Below the pieces are notes generated by a model. It ran no database searches. It saw nothing but the letters and a program-made list of their open reading frames with translations, and was not told the DNA's origin. A DNA stretch of 8,658 nucleotides from an uncultured Sphingomonadales bacterium (GTDB lineage: Bacteria; Pseudomonadota; Alphaproteobacteria; Sphingomonadales; Sphingomonadaceae): assembly GCA_937898535.1 (NCBI GenBank), contig CALDKP010000222.1, positions 1 through 8,658 on the forward strand, read 5' to 3'. A program made the translations under genes and the position numbers. Positions 1 to 5,378 of the stretch are shown here, one piece after another; the first letter of the stretch is position 1, and the number at the start of each line of letters is the position of its first letter.

Positions 1-13
1 GGAAGTCGGTCAA
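1..13 (-). CDS. Possible start of a further leftward gene (TTG start, truncated by window edge)
   Basis: Immediately after the first methyltransferase, the minus strand reads AGGAGG, then seven bases, then TTGACCGAC. The TTG overlaps the methyltransferase TGA stop as TTGA. A TTG start behind a consensus Shine-Dalgarno site would begin a protein reading MTDF before the window ends. The same arrangement occurs after the second methyltransferase (TTG at 767-765, reading MSDF). With four codons visible, no function can be given; the downstream sequence decides whether this is a gene. Confidence 0.3.
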
Positions 14-702
14 AGCATCGCCTCCTGCTTTGCAGGCTTTGGTGCTTCGACCAGCAACGAGGGCCGCTGCAGCGCCTCAGAGATGCGCTCTAGTGCGGTT
101 TCGAAGTAAGCCGGTTCGCGCTCTATCCCGACGAACGAAAGCCCGCGAGTGACCGCAGCAACGCCTGTCGTGCCGCTTCCCATGAACGGATCACAAATCA
201 ACTGCGCATCTTGTGGCAGTTGGTCGAGCGCCCATGACATGACCCCAACAGGCTTTTGTGTAGGATGCTCGCGAACATCGGAGCCTTTGCGGATCATGCC
301 GTTCCATAGCCATTCAATGCGACGGACAGCCTTTGGCATGTTTGTCCACGCAAGCTCACAATCGGCAAAATCGTTGGAGCCGTTCTTCTTATCCCAAACG
401 AGCCAGCAGGACGAAGGCGGCAGATCGTAATAGTTGCCACCAAAAATAATCTGATGGCGGCTGATGTCCCGCAGCATTTGGATAACCCATGCTGGTGGCG
501 GCTCTTTATCCCAATCAAACGAACCGTAGTCCTTCGGGGTAGCCAGCTTGCCGCGCGAAGCCACCTTGGCCGAACTTTCGCCAATCCCATAAGGCGGATC
601 AGTCACAACAGCATCAACCTTGCCAAGTGTCGGCAATATCTCGCGGCAATCCCCGCAGATCAGACGAACACCTTCCGCTAAGTTTTCCTCCCGCCACTTC
701 AT
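10..702 (-). CDS. Beta-class DNA (adenine-N6) methyltransferase, DPPYG type
   Basis: A 230-residue S-adenosylmethionine-dependent DNA methyltransferase, probably making N6-methyladenine. Motif IV (DPPYG, residues 35-39) comes first, HPTQKP (146-151, motif X region) follows, and the AdoMet-binding motif DPFMGSGTTG (171-180) lies near the C-terminus. This IV-before-I order defines the beta class, which includes CcrM. The start at 702 is preferred over upstream in-frame codons up to 807 because GAGG lies 8-9 bases ahead, and because the N-terminus then aligns with the neighbouring paralogue. It lies 61 bases after the second methyltransferase and shares its ends but not its core. It is shorter than CcrM and lacks the long C-terminal extension, so GANTC specificity should not be assumed. 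No partner restriction enzyme is recognisable next to it, so it is probably an orphan enzyme that protects phage DNA or alters host methylation. Confidence 0.9.
   Translation of the reverse strand: MKWREENLAEGVRLICGDCREILPTLGKVDAVVTDPPYGIGESSAKVASRGKLATPKDYGSFDWDKEPPPAWVIQMLRDISRHQIIFGGNYYDLPPSSCWLVWDKKNGSNDFADCELAWTNMPKAVRRIEWLWNGMIRKGSDVREHPTQKPVGVMSWALDQLPQDAQLICDPFMGSGTTGVAAVTRGLSFVGIEREPAYFETALERISEALQRPSLLVEAPKPAKQEAML
11..53. repeat. Direct repeat at methyltransferase 3' end, copy 1
   Basis: Matches 765-807 at about 39 of 43 positions, 754 bases apart. It encodes the shared C-terminus VEAPKPAKQEAML and includes, on the minus strand, the AGGAGG site and the TTGA junction with the following reading frame. 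Confidence 0.8.
593..655. repeat. 63-bp direct repeat, copy 1 (methyltransferase N-terminal region)
   Basis: This segment matches 1344-1406 at 61 of 63 positions; the differences are at 610 and 628. It encodes the stretch REILPTLGKVDAVVTDPP of each methyltransferase. Matches at this DNA-level identity between paralogues whose cores are unrelated point to recent duplication or gene conversion of the ends. Confidence 0.9.
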
Positions 703-767
703 GACTTGTGCCTCGCATTGGAACATGTGCGAGAGCAGAATTGCGATGCGTGCGGAAAGTCGCTCAA
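699..767 (-). other. 22-codon TTG micro-ORF between the methyltransferases (possible gene relic)
   Basis: This ORF starts at a TTG that overlaps the TGA of the second methyltransferase (TTGA) and stops at a TGA that overlaps the ATG of the first (ATGA). AGGAGG lies seven bases before the TTG. The product begins MSDFPHAS and contains two cysteines. Its first codons resemble those of the gene that seems to start after the first methyltransferase (MTDF). It may therefore be the truncated head of a duplicated downstream gene, now serving only as a translational bridge. Nothing shows it is a functional protein. Confidence 0.3.
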
Positions 768-1450
768 AGCATAGCCTCCTGCTTTGCGGGCTTCGGTGCT
801 TCGACAAACATATCGGGAGCGTCTAGCGCGGCTTGGATGCGGCGGCAGGCAATATCGAAATACTTTGGTTCAATTTCTATGCCGATGAACTTGCGGCCTA
901 GCTTGACGCAGGCAACGCCTGTCGTGCCGCTGCCCATAAAGGGGTCTAAAACCAGATTGCAAGAAACCCACTCCAAGCACTGCACCATTGCATCAAGCGT
1001 TCTAGGCGTTGGGTGGCCCGTCCTGTCTGATAGCATTCCAGCCGTATTACAAAGAAACCAATTCCGGCCTTTACCTGTATAAACCCCTCTTATTTTTGCA
1101 AATCCAATATCAAAGGCATTTGGAATAGTATCAGCGCTCTTAGACATTTGCGAAAAATTCTTCACGGCAGCAAACGGCTGCCACCCTTCAAACACCGAGG
1201 AAACATAAGGGATCGACTTGCTTGAAAGAAAAACTATCTGCGCGCTCGGCAGCAGGTCAGAATACAAAATATTTAAACCTTCAAGCCACTTCGCATATTC
1301 TGGCCATGGCTTTTCATCATCTTCAAAAAAATTCATATTCCATGGCGGATCAGTCACAACCGCATCAACCTTGCCAAGCGTCGGCAATATCTCGCGGCAA
1401 TCCCCGAGATAGAGCGTTACGCCCTCTGCCAATCGCTCGATTCGACTCAT
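764..1450 (-). CDS. Beta-class DNA (adenine-N6) methyltransferase, DPPWN type
   Basis: A 228-residue DNA methyltransferase paralogous to its downstream neighbour. Motif IV is DPPWN (residues 34-38), HPTPR follows at 146-150, and the AdoMet-binding DPFMGSGT lies at 169-176, again the beta order. DPPW is normally associated with adenine-N6 methylation. The first 35 residues and the last 12 (ending PKPAKQEAML) nearly match the neighbouring enzyme, whereas residues about 37-145 have no obvious similarity. That middle part is where the target-recognition region of beta-class enzymes lies, so the two probably recognise different sites. Its DNA is AT-rich: my rough GC count is 37, 50, 48 and 35 percent for the four 60-base blocks from 1081 to 1320, against about 60 percent nearby, suggesting an imported core. 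The ATG overlaps the GapR-like stop as ATGA. Confidence 0.88.
   Translation of the reverse strand: MSRIERLAEGVTLYLGDCREILPTLGKVDAVVTDPPWNMNFFEDDEKPWPEYAKWLEGLNILYSDLLPSAQIVFLSSKSIPYVSSVFEGWQPFAAVKNFSQMSKSADTIPNAFDIGFAKIRGVYTGKGRNWFLCNTAGMLSDRTGHPTPRTLDAMVQCLEWVSCNLVLDPFMGSGTTGVACVKLGRKFIGIEIEPKYFDIACRRIQAALDAPDMFVEAPKPAKQEAML
765..807. repeat. Direct repeat at methyltransferase 3' end, copy 2
   Basis: Partner of 11-53. Together with the 5' repeats it brackets the divergent core of each enzyme, giving a cassette-like layout of shared ends around a variable middle. Confidence 0.8.
1344..1406. repeat. 63-bp direct repeat, copy 2 (methyltransferase N-terminal region)
   Basis: Partner of 593-655, lying 751 bases away in the same orientation. 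It ends abruptly at position 1406, after which the two genes' 5' ends diverge. Confidence 0.9.
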
Positions 1451-1698
1451 GCGGCACCAAGCGCGTTCAGATACGTCTCAAAGATTGCCTCTCGCTCTGC
1501 GCGATCCTGGGCGTCTTCCTTGCGATAGCGAACGATAGCTCGCAGCGCCTTTACGTCGTAACCGTTCCCTTTGGCCTCCGCGTACACATCCTTGATGTCG
1601 CTGCCGATGGCAGCCTTGTCCTCTTCCAGCCGCTCTACGCGCTCGATAATGGATTTGAGCTGGTCTTTAGCGATGGAGTTATGTCCGATCTCAGTCAT
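1447..1698 (-). CDS. GapR-like nucleoid-associated protein (DUF2312)
   Basis: An 83-residue protein close to full length for the GapR/DUF2312 family. In Caulobacter, GapR binds overtwisted AT-rich DNA ahead of replication forks and helps type II topoisomerases remove positive supercoils. Visible family features are the N-terminal GHNS (residues 5-8), the coiled-coil stretch RVERLEEDKAAI, and the strongly conserved DVYAEAKGNGYDVKALR followed by IVRYRKED. The start is supported by AGGGG seven bases upstream. It overlaps the DnaA-like gene by 8 bases and is joined to the second methyltransferase by an ATGA overlap. Phage copies of this family occur in alphaproteobacterial prophages. A role in phage replication, or competition with host GapR, is inference. 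Confidence 0.93.
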   Translation of the reverse strand: MTEIGHNSIAKDQLKSIIERVERLEEDKAAIGSDIKDVYAEAKGNGYDVKALRAIVRYRKEDAQDRAEREAIFETYLNALGAA

Positions 1699-2173
1699 GC
1701 TTTGCCCCTAGCTTGATGGTGATGAGTTCAATGTCCCGCGCAATCGGATGGCGCAGAGCGATCATCTTTTCGACCGAATTGACGCAACTAAGGATCGTGG
1801 TGTGATCGCGATTGCCGAACATCCGCCCGATAGCCGGGTAAGACTGCACAGTGAGATTCTTGCAGAGATAGATTGCCGCAGCGCGCGGCAAATAATGCGC
1901 GTGATTTCGACGGCTGCTCTCCATGTACATGTGCGGAACGTGGAAGTGCTCGCAAACCGCCCTCTGAATATCCTTAATGGAGAGGCGAATGTCGGGGCCA
2001 TCCAAGAGCGACCATGCCTCACCGAACCATTCCTGTGCAGTCGGTGCGCGCGGTGTCTGCCGGCGAAACTTCTCTCTGCGCTGCTTCGCAACTGGCACCT
2101 TTGCTGGCCACAGCCGATCCATGCGGCCCTTGTGCGCGTCTGCGAATTGCCTTTGTGATGGCGTTACCTGCAT
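1691..2173 (-). CDS. Stand-alone DnaA domain IV (DnaA-box-binding) protein
   Basis: About 160 residues. The C-terminal half (from about residue 62) matches DnaA domain IV, the helix-turn-helix that reads DnaA boxes. It has an IKDIQRAV helix, a PRAAAIYLCKNLT stretch in the position of the family's PRQIAMYL helix, and the signature IGRMFGNRDHTTI (115-127). The AAA+ ATPase domain is absent; the N-terminal 60 residues are basic and unlike other DnaA domains. It could bind DnaA boxes at a phage origin, compete with host DnaA, or repress promoters; which of these is unknown. The start at 2173 (MQVTP) is chosen because GGGG lies six bases upstream, in a context almost identical to that of the next gene. 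An in-frame ATG at 2185 lacks a ribosome-binding site but cannot be excluded. Confidence 0.85.
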   Translation of the reverse strand: MQVTPSQRQFADAHKGRMDRLWPAKVPVAKQRREKFRRQTPRAPTAQEWFGEAWSLLDGPDIRLSIKDIQRAVCEHFHVPHMYMESSRRNHAHYLPRAAAIYLCKNLTVQSYPAIGRMFGNRDHTTILSCVNSVEKMIALRHPIARDIELITIKLGAKHD

Positions 2174-2238
2174 AGTTTGCCCCATAATTCAGCGCCGAAG
2201 ATGGTGATGCGGCGCGCGGTATTGAAGCCTCTTGTCAA
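2164..2238 (-). CDS. Possible 24-residue micro-ORF in the gap upstream of the DnaA-like gene
   Basis: The space between the HNH gene and the DnaA-like gene holds an open frame that can start at TTG 2238 with GGGG six bases upstream. It can also start at TTG 2256, which overlaps the HNH stop as TTGA but has poor spacing to any ribosome-binding site. The shorter form begins MTRGFNTARR and ends ITIFGAELWGKLCR, with a basic, hydrophobic, tryptophan-containing tail that looks more like protein than random sequence. It overlaps the DnaA-like start by 10 bases. No family is recognised; it may be a small peptide or a coupling leader. Confidence 0.35.
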   Translation of the reverse strand: MTRGFNTARRITIFGAELWGKLCR

Positions 2239-2252
2239 ACTGTCCCCACTGT

Positions 2253-2630
2253 TCAACGCCTCTCGACAGTGCCGTCCATACGCTTACGCAAACCAGATGC
2301 CTTAGACCCTGGCATCGGCCTGCCCTTCGCCGTCTTTATCCCGAGGGATAACTTGGTGCGGACCCGCGCGACCTTCGCCTTCAGCTTCACGTCCAGCTTG
2401 GTCTTTGCGCCATGGCACTCATGGCATAGAAGCTGGATATTGCTTTCCCGATTCTGCCCGCCAAGGATCAGTGGCGTGACGTGATCAAACTCTGGACGCA
2501 GCTTTTCGCCAACCTTGCGGTCGCACTTGACGCAATGATCGCAGGCGGCGCGGGCAATACGTTCCTTCACGCGCAGCGGTATAGCTGCATCGTCGTGCTT
2601 ACCGATCCACTCGTCTGTGCTGCGGCTCAT
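2253..2630 (-). CDS. HNH endonuclease
   Basis: A 125-residue HNH nuclease. Visible are a structural zinc site made of CVKC (33-36) and CHEC (69-72), the catalytic DH (49-50), then PLILGGQN, an asparagine in SNIQLLC (64) and the final HNH histidine (73) in CHGAK. The C-terminal 45 residues are basic and could bind DNA. HNH proteins make metal-dependent nicks or double-strand cuts. In phages they serve as homing enzymes, restriction-like nucleases or packaging partners. Its ATG overlaps the NinB stop as ATGA, and GGGG lies seven bases upstream, so it is well coupled to the recombination genes. A recombination-associated nuclease and a selfish homing enzyme are both possible. Confidence 0.9.
   Translation of the reverse strand: MSRSTDEWIGKHDDAAIPLRVKERIARAACDHCVKCDRKVGEKLRPEFDHVTPLILGGQNRESNIQLLCHECHGAKTKLDVKLKAKVARVRTKLSLGIKTAKGRPMPGSKASGLRKRMDGTVERR
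2336..2351. repeat. Perfect 7-2-7 inverted repeat inside the HNH gene
   Basis: TTATCCC and its exact complement GGGATAA are separated by GA. Each arm begins with TTATCC, the first six bases of the DnaA-box consensus TTATCCACA. The arms lie about 165 bases upstream of the DnaA-domain-IV gene. It is short and inside a coding sequence, so chance is possible. Confidence 0.45.
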
Positions 2631-3019
2631 GCGAACGCCCCATCATGGAACGTCACACTGTTCTCAGCGCCCCACGCGAACATAAAATCGATGAGCGCGG
2701 TCATCTCCTCCTTGGATAGGTCGGATGACGACTGCCCCCACGGAATGAACGTAGAGTTGTCCAGCGCTGGGATGAATTGCACTTCCCGGCCACAAGCATG
2801 CATAAAAAGCACCTTCCATTGGTCGGGAGAGTATTTGCGGCCCGCGTGTTCCTTCTGCGAGGCGATGTCCGTCAGCATCGCCCACATTCTGTCGTTCTGC
2901 GGTATTGTTCGCTTGGGCTTCTTAAACTCAACGCGCGTGCCAGCCGGAGCCTTGAGCGCCCACGCGGATGCTCGCTCCCGATCTGACTTGCCGTTCACGG
3001 TGATCAAGGCCCTGCTCAT
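2627..3019 (-). CDS. ninB: NinB / lambda Orf family recombination mediator
   Basis: A 130-residue protein of the NinB (lambda Orf) family, which loads recombinase onto SSB-coated single-stranded DNA in the Red pathway. Family features in order are RTIPQNDRMWAMLTDIA (37-53), YSPDQWKVLFMHA (63-75), then VQFIPALDNSTFIPWGQSSS (80-99) with the conserved S-S-x-L region, and an acidic helix EEMTALIDFMFAWGAE before a final VTFHD strand. The start at 3019 has GAGG five bases upstream and lies 7 bases after the SSB stop. The neighbourhood fits, since lambda Orf binds SSB directly. NinB is usually 140-150 residues, so this is a compact member. Confidence 0.9.
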   Translation of the reverse strand: MSRALITVNGKSDRERASAWALKAPAGTRVEFKKPKRTIPQNDRMWAMLTDIASQKEHAGRKYSPDQWKVLFMHACGREVQFIPALDNSTFIPWGQSSSDLSKEEMTALIDFMFAWGAENSVTFHDGAFA

Positions 3020-3026
3020 GATGACC

Positions 3027-3491
3027 TCAGAACGGAATATCGTCGTTCATATCATCGGAGCGACCACCAGCAGGCACCCGACGCGGCGGTGCGCGACCTG
3101 TGGCTTCGGCGTAGTCGTTACTCTCCTCCGACCTGTCGCCCGGTTTGTCGAGCATGGTCAGAGAGCCGCCGTAGCCATTCAGAACAACTTCGGTCGAATA
3201 TTTGTCTTGCCCGTCCTTGTCCTGCCATTTGCGGGTCTGTAGGGCACCCTCGATATAGACCTTCGATCCCTTACGCAGATATTGCTCGGCAACCTTGCAG
3301 ATAGGCTCCGAAAAAATGACGACCGTATGCCACTCGGTCTTTTCCTTGCGGTCTCCCGTGGCCTTATCGCGCCACGATTCAGATGTCGCGATGCGAAGGT
3401 TCGCGACCGGCCTGCCATCCTGGGTACGGCGGATTTCAGGGTCCGCGCCAAGATTACCAATAAGAAAAACACGATTAATAGAACCGGCCAT
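3027..3491 (-). CDS. ssb: Single-stranded DNA-binding protein
   Basis: A 154-residue SSB. The OB fold runs from about residue 4 (INRVFLIGNLGADPEIR) to about 112. It carries the typical VANLRIATSESWRD and EWHTVVIFSEPICKVAEQYLRKGSKVYIEGALQTRKW segments in order. A flexible linker follows, then an acidic tip ending DDIPF, the docking peptide used by SSB partner proteins. The start at 3491 is preferred over the in-frame ATG at 3548 because AAAGGAAAAGGG lies just upstream and the protein then begins at the usual MAGSINRV. This start and its ribosome-binding site lie inside the 3' end of the preceding HNH gene (17-base overlap). It covers single-stranded DNA during phage replication and recombination, and its tip probably contacts the NinB product. 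Confidence 0.95.
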   Translation of the reverse strand: MAGSINRVFLIGNLGADPEIRRTQDGRPVANLRIATSESWRDKATGDRKEKTEWHTVVIFSEPICKVAEQYLRKGSKVYIEGALQTRKWQDKDGQDKYSTEVVLNGYGGSLTMLDKPGDRSEESNDYAEATGRAPPRRVPAGGRSDDMNDDIPF

Positions 3492-4005
3492 TAGCCCTTT
3501 TCCTTTCAATGCCAGAAAGTGAGTCTTCGAACCGATGAAGGCGTCCATGCCCGGCCCTCGTTACAAGAGCTAGGTTATCGTCAGAGTTGTTTGAGCGATC
3601 ACGGTCGATGTGATGGACTTGTTCGTCTTCTCGGAGTGGGCGACCAAGACGGCTTTCCATCTTGACGACATGCTCAGAGCGCCCCTTATTTTGGCCTCTG
3701 GTGAATTCGATGTATCCGCTCGGCTTGAGGCTCGTACCCTTTGCATGCGCCTCTCCCCAAGCCTTTCGGGCAGTCGCAATGTTGTCCTTCCATTCTTGCG
3801 AAAAGACCCGCGTTTTTCCCTTGGCGTGCTGTCCGAGGCCTTCACGGATTCGAACTCCTTCCGCGCGCGACCGGAGCGCAATCCCAGCTTTAAGCAATTC
3901 GGCGCGAACGCGGCTTTTATTTATACCGGTCCGACCGGATATCTGCGGGATGCTTTGCCCCCGCTGGTACATTTCGGCAAGTTTCTCCCGCAAAGAACCA
4001 CTCAT
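3475..4005 (-). CDS. HNH homing-type endonuclease with N-terminal HTH
   Basis: A 176-residue HNH nuclease. The N-terminal part (about 1-45) resembles a helix-turn-helix, with REKLAEMYQRGQSIPQISGRTGINKSRVRAELLKAG. The nuclease domain lies at about 98-158 and includes EHVVKMESRLGRPL, then VHHIDRDRSNNSDDNL (130-145) with the HH pair, the Asn-Asn segment, and downstream His153 and His157. This domain type is common in free-standing phage homing endonucleases. Its start overlaps the exonuclease stop (ATGA, with AAGGA seven bases upstream), and its stop runs into the ssb start. Exonuclease, annealing and SSB genes are normally adjacent, so this gene looks inserted between them. It has kept or recreated translational coupling. 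Confidence 0.88.
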   Translation of the reverse strand: MSGSLREKLAEMYQRGQSIPQISGRTGINKSRVRAELLKAGIALRSRAEGVRIREGLGQHAKGKTRVFSQEWKDNIATARKAWGEAHAKGTSLKPSGYIEFTRGQNKGRSEHVVKMESRLGRPLREDEQVHHIDRDRSNNSDDNLALVTRAGHGRLHRFEDSLSGIERKRANGRFY

Positions 4006-4628
4006 GCCGCCGTCCTTTCTGTGGTTTCCATTGCGCGCAGACGCGCCACTGTTGCGTCGAGTTCATCGTTGAACTGATCGACAGCATCCGCGATGGTGCG
4101 AATGTATGTGTCGTCCCGAATGATCCGCTTGGTGAACAGCGGCAATTTCGGCCAGTAGGCGGCGAAGTCCCACCACTCCCGCTCCGCGATCCACATACAA
4201 CCCTGCACCTGGGCTTTATGCTCAGGCGGCATTTCGCCCTTGAGTAGAAGGTCGATCAGGAGATGCGGCAGCTTGGTCTTGATCTCAAGGCCACCCCTAT
4301 CGCCAATCAATGAGTCAGGCGAAGCGCCTGCCTTGCCGTTAGTCACGAAGCCAACCCGCAGCGGATCACTGTCCGTCATGAAGGAATAAAGGTCGCGCGC
4401 CTCATCCTCCATCGCCTTACCCCGCTCCATGTGAGCGTTGGTAAAGCTCTCCATCGGCTCGCCTGTGATGATCTCACCTGCCAGCTTCAGGAGGTAGGTT
4501 TTTCGCGTGAGGCTTTCGCCGCCGCCCTTCCCCTTCGCCATGACCGTGTGAAATTCGCTGGCTGTCGGGATACCAGCACGGGCGCTGAACCACTCGGGGC
4601 TACCCTGTTCGCAATCAATGATCTTCAT
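4002..4628 (-). CDS. YqaJ / lambda-exonuclease family 5'-3' exonuclease
   Basis: A 208-residue PD-(D/E)XK nuclease of the YqaJ viral recombinase family, the type that resects double-stranded ends for single-strand annealing. Visible motifs in order are GSPEWFSARAGIPTASEF (9-26), ERGKAMEDEAR (68-78, conserved Glu), GASPDSLIG (101-109, metal-binding Asp105), LEIKTK (114-119, the E-x-K catalytic pair Glu115/Lys117) and HKAQVQGCMWI (137-147). All expected active-site residues are present, so it should be active. GGAG lies six bases before the ATG, which overlaps the ERF stop as ATGA. The pairing with an annealing protein is what the family requires. Confidence 0.92.
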   Translation of the reverse strand: MKIIDCEQGSPEWFSARAGIPTASEFHTVMAKGKGGGESLTRKTYLLKLAGEIITGEPMESFTNAHMERGKAMEDEARDLYSFMTDSDPLRVGFVTNGKAGASPDSLIGDRGGLEIKTKLPHLLIDLLLKGEMPPEHKAQVQGCMWIAEREWWDFAAYWPKLPLFTKRIIRDDTYIRTIADAVDQFNDELDATVARLRAMETTERTAA

Positions 4629-5359
4629 GACTTGCTCCGCTTGGCTTCAAGGAGGCGCATGGCATGGTCGAAGTCCGGCGCGAGAATTTCCGCGAGGCTT
4701 CCTACCTTGAGATATTTGCAGAACCGCTCCTTATCTGCCCCAACGTCATCCGCCAGTGCGATAATGCGCTTGAGCTGGTCAGCCGAGATGAATGCGGGCT
4801 TCTCGGCAATCGCGCCGTCGTCGTCGTTGGAGGCTGCAAGGCCAAGCGCTGCCTTCAGCGTGTACCTCTGCAGATATGTGATTGTTGAGCCAACAGCCTG
4901 GATACTGTTTTTGTTGCCGCTCTCGTCGCGCCCGGCAGACAAGGTGTTTTCTTCCGAATGGCCATGACGGTGCGATACGATGCAGGTGACAGAAACCGGC
5001 TCGTTCGGCTGCGAAGTTGTCCGGAACCGATAGGACAGACCGTGCTTGGTCAAGATCGGATCGACGGTGCGGGCGATCTCGGCCAAGTCCTCATGCCGAT
5101 AGTTCGTCCGGCCTTTGGATGAGGTAAAGTCAACCTCACGGTTCTTCATGATGACCGGAATCTCCGCCTTGGCAGCGGCCATCGCCTCGTCAAAGGAGCG
5201 CCGGGCATGGCTGGCTTGCCAGCGGTCCTGCAGATCCATCAATTTGCTAATGACTTCAACACCAGCGTTCGATGATACAGCCCTTTCGAGCATATCCATC
5301 GGCGTGAGGTTGATGACGGTCGCGGGGCCGTCCTTATTTTTGGCAACAAGTGTGTTCAT
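4625..5359 (-). CDS. erf: ERF-family single-strand annealing protein
   Basis: A 244-residue member of the ERF superfamily (phage P22 Erf), which forms rings on single-stranded DNA and anneals complementary strands. The core (about 50-185) contains SFDEAMAAAKAEIPVI, the characteristic YRHEDLAEI (87-95), VDPILTKHGLSYRF (99-112), GSTITYLQRYTL (157-168) and SNDDDGA (177-183). A C-terminal region from about 190 (ISADQLKRIIALADD) resembles a small helical domain used for protein contacts in related phage annealases. GAAGGGAG lies just before the ATG. It is coupled by ATGA to the exonuclease and follows the RusA gene by 19 bases. Together with the exonuclease it forms a recombination system functionally like Red beta/exo. 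Confidence 0.93.
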   Translation of the reverse strand: MNTLVAKNKDGPATVINLTPMDMLERAVSSNAGVEVISKLMDLQDRWQASHARRSFDEAMAAAKAEIPVIMKNREVDFTSSKGRTNYRHEDLAEIARTVDPILTKHGLSYRFRTTSQPNEPVSVTCIVSHRHGHSEENTLSAGRDESGNKNSIQAVGSTITYLQRYTLKAALGLAASNDDDGAIAEKPAFISADQLKRIIALADDVGADKERFCKYLKVGSLAEILAPDFDHAMRLLEAKRSKS

Positions 5360-5378
5360 GCTGATCTCCCTTCAGCGG

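Noticed and set aside
703..807. Upstream extension of the first methyltransferase to an ATG at 807
   Set aside because: The extra 35 residues are not shared with the paralogue, overlap the other gene's 3' end, and lack a better ribosome-binding site than the one before 702.
10..2630. Restriction-modification system formed by the methyltransferases and the HNH gene at 2253
   Set aside because: The HNH gene is separated from the methyltransferases by the DnaA-like and GapR-like genes and coupled instead to NinB. It has no separate target-recognition domain, so a restriction partnership is not supported by what is visible.
2481..3242. A 253-codon open frame on the plus strand
   Set aside because: It lies antisense to the HNH, NinB and SSB genes, all of which have clear family motifs. 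The translated sequence has no recognisable domain and its composition is that of a GC-rich shadow frame.
3610..4077. Plus-strand open frames opposite the HNH gene at 3475-4005
   Set aside because: The minus strand encodes a clear HNH domain with overlap to both neighbours; the plus frames contain no family motif.
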